A DNA stretch of 37,645 bases from an uncultured SAR86 cluster bacterium (lineage in GTDB: Bacteria; Pseudomonadota; Gammaproteobacteria; Magnimaribacterales; D2472). The notes beneath the pieces were generated by a model. That model saw only the letters and a program-made list of their open reading frames with translations, was not told where the DNA came from and did no database searches. Location of the stretch: positions 1 through 37,645 of the forward strand of contig CACBPP010000008.1 in the NCBI GenBank assembly GCA_902541175.1, written 5' to 3'. Positions 34,501 through 37,645 of this stretch are shown here, in pieces; the stretch's first letter is position 1; each line of letters begins with the position of its first letter. The position numbers and the translations under genes are program-made.

Positions 34501-36009
34501 TGTAAACGTAGCTTTATTAGTTTTAAATTGTATTTTTCCCTCCCATGGATCAACTGCAGCAAATCCAAGTTTTTGATATTCTTCAGACCACCATGAATCA
34601 TTAGTCCAAAAATTTAATGACAAACCATCAAGCTCATTAAGTGCAACAAATTTCTTCTCACTTTTTCTAACTTGTAATTTCCTAGGTGTAACTTTATAGA
34701 CTTCAGTTGAATCTGAATCATTATCTTTAGTCCATTGAGTATTTTCATTAACTAAGTTTTGATACTCATCTTGCACATGAACCCCCCAATATGATGCATA
34801 TCCATGAACTTTCCTATCTACTTCGTTGACTGTAACAGTAGCTTTTATTGGAAATGATTGATTTTCATCAGACATGGCTGATCCATCTTCATTAAAGACT
34901 CCATAATCAAAAACGTTAGTTATAGCATCATCTTTATCAATGGAAAAACATTTCTCATTTACATCCCAGCCTTCATTACCCAATCTTTGTAGTGGCTCAC
35001 CAGTTAATGTATAAGGGGTAAGAGTTGGGCCATCAGTCTCTTCATCATAAATACTCCAATCAACTTTATAAAGTTCTGACATCTTTGTGCAATATGTTTT
35101 GTCATTATTTGAAATGCCGAATGCAAATATACCTAATATTGAAGTATTGGAATCTCTATATTCTTGTGGTTGACACTCCCACCAGTCCTCTGCCCCATCA
35201 CAATTTGGATCTCTTAGGGATTCATCCTGAAAACCAGTTTGTTTTGAGTATACACCTGCAATATCTCCATTCTCGGAATATTGCGCAACCATATTCTGTT
35301 GCTCTGAACCTTGTAATTCACTTTTGAACTTAATGAGACCATCATCTGCAAGCAATAGTCCTCTTCCTAAATCAGCACCATCTGAACACCAGCTGTGTTT
35401 ATAATCTCTAGAGTTTTCAGGTGGACACTGATACCACTCAGGCAAATCTTCTTGTTTATTTCCATATGTTGATGCTTGAAATCTTAATGTAAACTTTCCA
35501 AACTTTGAATTTTCATCAGCAGGTTTTGTTTGTTCGTTAAGCAAATAAACAATATTTTTGGGTTCTGGATTTGATTGATCATCCCATGGTTTGTCATTTA
35601 TAACCCAAGCTTTTGTCGTTTGAGTATCTGCTGAAATAAATCCAGTATTAACAAATACTGTTTCAAGTTCCTTTTGAAGATTAGATGACTCTTGCGAACC
35701 AGATGAACCTGTATTTGATCCGGCATTTTGTGAACTTGTTGGGGCCGTAGTTCCTTGAGAGGAGTCATTTGACCCCCCAGTTTCAGTACATTCATCAGCA
35801 AATATTGTAGCTTTATATGAACCATCACCGGCTAATTCTTTTGTACCCAATTTACTTAATTTACAAACAATTAATTGAGCTGTAGCTATAACGTCATTGA
35901 CGCCTTGTCCACTGACATAATTTTCAAATTCTGCATTATCATAATCAGTTGCATTTACTGTCAATGATAGTGTAAGTATTAGTGCTATTTTTTTATTTAT
36001 ATTTTTCAT
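31555..36009 (-). CDS. Giant exported protein with Calx-beta domain
   Basis: A 1484-residue protein with a signal peptide (KKIALILTLSLTVNA). A Ser/Thr/Gln/Asn-rich linker lies at about residues 75-112. A Calx-beta domain spans about residues 770-872: TLDSDYEGLSSGTVTIPAG is its middle strand and FIFDND its closing motif, commonly a calcium-binding cell-surface module. The parts on either side are rich in aromatic and acidic residues, have paired cysteines (for example in YQCPPENS and WWECQPQEY), and match nothing I recognise. No membrane anchor or sorting signal is seen at the C-terminus (INGEIVFDPTP). It starts 2 bp after the upstream surface-protein gene, so the two are co-translated and probably act together outside the cell. 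Confidence 0.85.
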   Translation of the reverse strand: MKNINKKIALILTLSLTVNATDYDNAEFENYVSGQGVNDVIATAQLIVCKLSKLGTKELAGDGSYKATIFADECTETGGSNDSSQGTTAPTSSQNAGSNTGSSGSQESSNLQKELETVFVNTGFISADTQTTKAWVINDKPWDDQSNPEPKNIVYLLNEQTKPADENSKFGKFTLRFQASTYGNKQEDLPEWYQCPPENSRDYKHSWCSDGADLGRGLLLADDGLIKFKSELQGSEQQNMVAQYSENGDIAGVYSKQTGFQDESLRDPNCDGAEDWWECQPQEYRDSNTSILGIFAFGISNNDKTYCTKMSELYKVDWSIYDEETDGPTLTPYTLTGEPLQRLGNEGWDVNEKCFSIDKDDAITNVFDYGVFNEDGSAMSDENQSFPIKATVTVNEVDRKVHGYASYWGVHVQDEYQNLVNENTQWTKDNDSDSTEVYKVTPRKLQVRKSEKKFVALNELDGLSLNFWTNDSWWSEEYQKLGFAAVDPWEGKIQFKTNKATFTDYNNGSASDPLTYGLYGYHDGADAYIANLVGAKIDKDNLTKILENDPSDPGKPMGLTMEFSEFPDYSNYPNGERETYVAIILCTGSSIDYTRRTVYDANQINIKSDQLCLSVGGHLMQESDGTTLTLSTKTRADNGSYSAMFKDGETGTRLYFDSSNWNNSGRVYDFIVQKTGIERPAAMEIKLSNLLSAFGALSQFDNDGGDISRGLKSFLNYSDTFTYLVSRYEDVYDHQGNPFNNIYGTFETTSDPLPAIFVDDLKTTEPSDAGASPSAETLTVSLSKVQGSDVTFDYSVSSSSTATLDSDYEGLSSGTVTIPAGQTAATISFTQIADTVAEGLTDETIIIDLSNPSSGTVLGRSSATVFIFDNDTNRVVYDDYSGTYSADNETFTVTEGLKFSPTYSKTTLPAPITFTLTDWLTHMKKTYDAGTEWERTEYREMNVWSPDTNSSYTIGRKAFENPTSSTKENGVSTIEDSIVAASELPAELYCIDRCVTSTLLNAHYTDVKNQADPAGDATYTGSISSASPSPNASTGPYIKEDMTVKTVYNEGTENEYTEERDYRKGEWVDSVVASEMYKYTVENGLVKDMDGNVMSLNVDWGVARPEEKIRIAGGSYYTALEGWRNETSWGVGSWDLVDAATLPKMECTYSIDGNGDKVYANVNPQYTVANGKALETRYCASRRWESNDILVRYSIEFQTYPNYEIFDSTGANVVFNPPKRLYFTAPNDTSTFGDDAGKKFILDYHGDHLGGIPGSVIDIETGVNYGEYVTQWKDTYRWVPRFTIPDGTLLTENTSDKKYKVKKLRGEEWLGKKDEAIGSLASLLSSKTKSDLLTNKDLRFEVSVREEQWWQCSLTTTETFTDGDGNTYESEVTDWELCYSEQYIDDTSVWTLDRSFDDCRGPIEWEKDRIRGWIEDDIASAAANGQTYTGPTTWEEYIAQNPENWQYLLDRIEECKTIGNIPTSLINGGDPSVINGEIVFDPTP

Positions 36010-36011
36010 AA

Positions 36012-37645
36012 TTAGTCTACTGTTTTAATAACTTCAATTTGTTTAAGAACTTGGAAACCAACCTGTTCATTTATATCAATGATTGTAAACGTTACATCTT
36101 CATTAACTTCAGTAGTGCCATCAGATAATGTAAATGTAACGGTATAGGTAGATTTAGTTTCAAAGTCTGGAGCTGTTTTAAATGTAAGAACATTAGATGA
36201 GGATAAATCAAAATCCTCTGCGTCAGTTCCTGACATTGTTAGTGATTGTGCCTCTCCATCTACGTCTGTTGCTAGAGCAACTGTAAAGCTTGGGGTTGTG
36301 TTTTCATCAACACTAATAGACGTACTTATATTTAAAGATGGAGGATCATCAACACCGCTAACATTTAAAGATACAGTTCCAGTTGCAGATTTAGAACCTT
36401 GAACAACTGTATAAGTAAATGAGTCATCACCGAAATAATTTAAGCTTGGTGAGTAAGTTATAACATTCTCACTTACTGAAACTGATCCATTGGATGCTGA
36501 TGAAATCGATGATATTGAAAATGATTGATTTGGATTAAATGAATCATTTTGAAGTACATTAAGTGTTAATGGTGTGTCCTCGACAGCGCTAAATGTGTCA
36601 TTTACCAATAAAATATTTGGTTCAATATCACTAGCTGATAATGATTGATCATTTGCAATGTAGTTTGAAAGATCATTAATATACGTATTTTTAAGTCCTG
36701 TTACTGCAGTGCCATTAGCAAATGACTTTATATCATTTTGAAATGTTGACAAACTAAATCTCACGATAGAAGTAGTCAAGTTATTATTAGATTTTACTTG
36801 TACATATGGAAGGACAGCTGATAAGGCAGTTGCTATTGATGACTTGCCATCTTGTGATATTGAAATAGATTTAGCAGCTACAACATTTTCAATTACATTT
36901 GCTAAGAACGTCTTATCTTCAAGATCAACTCTTTCTGAGGAGCTTGAGAATTCTTCTTCTATTTCTTCACTAATAGCTTTGAAATAATCTTTTGAGTTGT
37001 CTGAAGTTGAATTCATATTGTTGGATATATTTTGTAGTGCTAGTGCTAAAACAGTTAATTGATTACCTTTTTCGTAGTAATAATCATTCATACCACCATC
37101 ACCTTTATTAGCCACCGGATCAGTTACAGAAATGTCGATCGTTGCATCAATGCCTAATGCCGCGTTTATATTAGAAGGAGAGTCCATAAAAGATGCTATA
37201 GATGTTACCGGTGTTATAACTAATGGAGTCTTGAGACCTGATAAAGTATGCGTAAGTAAGAAGTTATCGAGTTGTATTTGGGTATCAAGGTCAGTCCCTC
37301 CAAGACTAATAATTGTTCCATTTGAATATTTTAAACTTCCAAAAGCACCTCCATTATTTGTAGAAGTTCTAGCTTCATCGTCATCTAGTGTGAAGTTTTC
37401 ATTTTTATCAACAAAAACTGAAGAGTTTGATATATATCCATCTGCAACAATACCTTGAACATTTCTGTATGCTTCAACAGTTACAGTCGATATGCCTGAT
37501 GATCCCCCAGAACCAGTACAGTTTAAATTAAACGACAGGCTCCCAACATTTTCAATAGTGACAGTTTCTGTTCCACTTGATGCTTTTGATCCACTCCAAG
37601 CTCCAGAAGCAGCACACGATGTTGAGTCAGTTGATGCCCAGGTAA
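36012..37645 (-). CDS. Large surface protein with Ig-like and cadherin-like repeats, 5' end outside window
   Basis: The frame is open from the stop at 36012 to the right edge of the window, so the 543 residues seen are only the C-terminal part. The first visible section is an Ig/PKD-like repeat (SCAASGAWSG, then LNCTGSGGSSG). A region with the acidic DKNENFTLDDDE and GGTDLDTQIQLDNFL leads into TPLVITPVTSIASFM and a helical stretch. Then comes a tandem-95/cadherin-like repeat (AVEDTPLTLNVLQNDSF to GDDSFTYTVV) and a final cadherin-like repeat (ISVDENTTPSFTVALATDVD). It ends IKQ-like in EVIKTVD with no anchor. Such proteins serve adhesion or surface-matrix roles. An ATG at 37187 is internal, not the start. 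Confidence 0.85.
   Translation of the reverse strand, partial: TWASTDSTSCAASGAWSGSKASSGTETVTIENVGSLSFNLNCTGSGGSSGISTVTVEAYRNVQGIVADGYISNSSVFVDKNENFTLDDDEARTSTNNGGAFGSLKYSNGTIISLGGTDLDTQIQLDNFLLTHTLSGLKTPLVITPVTSIASFMDSPSNINAALGIDATIDISVTDPVANKGDGGMNDYYYEKGNQLTVLALALQNISNNMNSTSDNSKDYFKAISEEIEEEFSSSSERVDLEDKTFLANVIENVVAAKSISISQDGKSSIATALSAVLPYVQVKSNNNLTTSIVRFSLSTFQNDIKSFANGTAVTGLKNTYINDLSNYIANDQSLSASDIEPNILLVNDTFSAVEDTPLTLNVLQNDSFNPNQSFSISSISSASNGSVSVSENVITYSPSLNYFGDDSFTYTVVQGSKSATGTVSLNVSGVDDPPSLNISTSISVDENTTPSFTVALATDVDGEAQSLTMSGTDAEDFDLSSSNVLTFKTAPDFETKSTYTVTFTLSDGTTEVNEDVTFTIIDINEQVGFQVLKQIEVIKTVD

Noticed and set aside
36012-37187. Surface-protein gene starting at the ATG at 37187
   Set aside because: The same frame stays open to 37645 with protein-like sequence (TPLVITPVTSIASFM and an Ig-like repeat upstream), so that ATG is internal.
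37132-37458. A 108-codon plus-strand open frame
   Set aside because: It lies wholly antisense to the open upstream part of the surface-protein gene, which shows coherent Ig-like sequence up to the window edge.
1-37645. CRISPR arrays, tRNA or rRNA genes, insertion sequences and phage genes
   Set aside because: Looked for on reading; no regularly spaced direct repeats, cloverleaf-like segments, transposase or phage structural proteins were seen.

Overview
The window looks like a stretch of chromosome from an AT-rich, streamlined marine gammaproteobacterium, most likely a SAR86-like lineage (inference). The left end carries purB, mnmA, icd, clpS, clpA and infA, a housekeeping set that sits close together in gammaproteobacteria. 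Intergenic spaces are very short, several neighbours share the stop-start overlap TAATG, and convergent genes almost touch. No rRNA, tRNA, CRISPR array, insertion sequence or phage gene was seen.

Layout. (1) 22-6629, housekeeping: purB and mnmA leftward, then icd-clpS-clpA rightward, then infA leftward. (2) 6737-13183, accessory metabolism: a TetR regulator; a glutathione transferase behind a frameshifted VOC ring-cleavage-type dioxygenase gene; a fumarylacetoacetate-hydrolase-family enzyme; a formylglycine-type sulfatase with a C-terminal membrane anchor; a DUF1330 protein; an SRPBCC-like protein; a small exported protein; and an ABM-type monooxygenase. (3) 13255-20428: a large exported M14 metallopeptidase, a small exported protein, cysteine synthesis (cysK-type and cysE, convergent), a carboxyltransferase subunit without its biotinyl domain, and an exported cupin. 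(4) 20579-22321: three membrane proteins (unknown, DUF1295, PsiE-like).

(5) 22331-30546 is the most coherent accessory block. Two divergent operons meet at a 67-bp control region (24401-24467) that contains a 19-bp near-palindrome. The leftward operon encodes a membrane-anchored DhlA-like haloalkane dehalogenase homologue and a nitronate-monooxygenase-like flavoprotein. The rightward operon has eight tightly spaced genes: DUF1330, a membrane-anchored metallo-beta-lactamase-fold hydrolase, an unknown membrane protein, a DsbA/HCCA-isomerase-like protein, a second haloalkane-dehalogenase homologue and three glutathione-transferase-fold proteins. Together they suggest uptake and detoxification or catabolism of organohalogen or other electrophilic marine compounds; this is inference from family content.

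(6) 30538-37645, leftward: a ceramidase-superfamily membrane hydrolase with all zinc-site residues, then a 1484-residue exported protein with a Calx-beta domain, and immediately upstream a partial very large surface protein with Ig-like and cadherin-like repeats that runs off the right edge.
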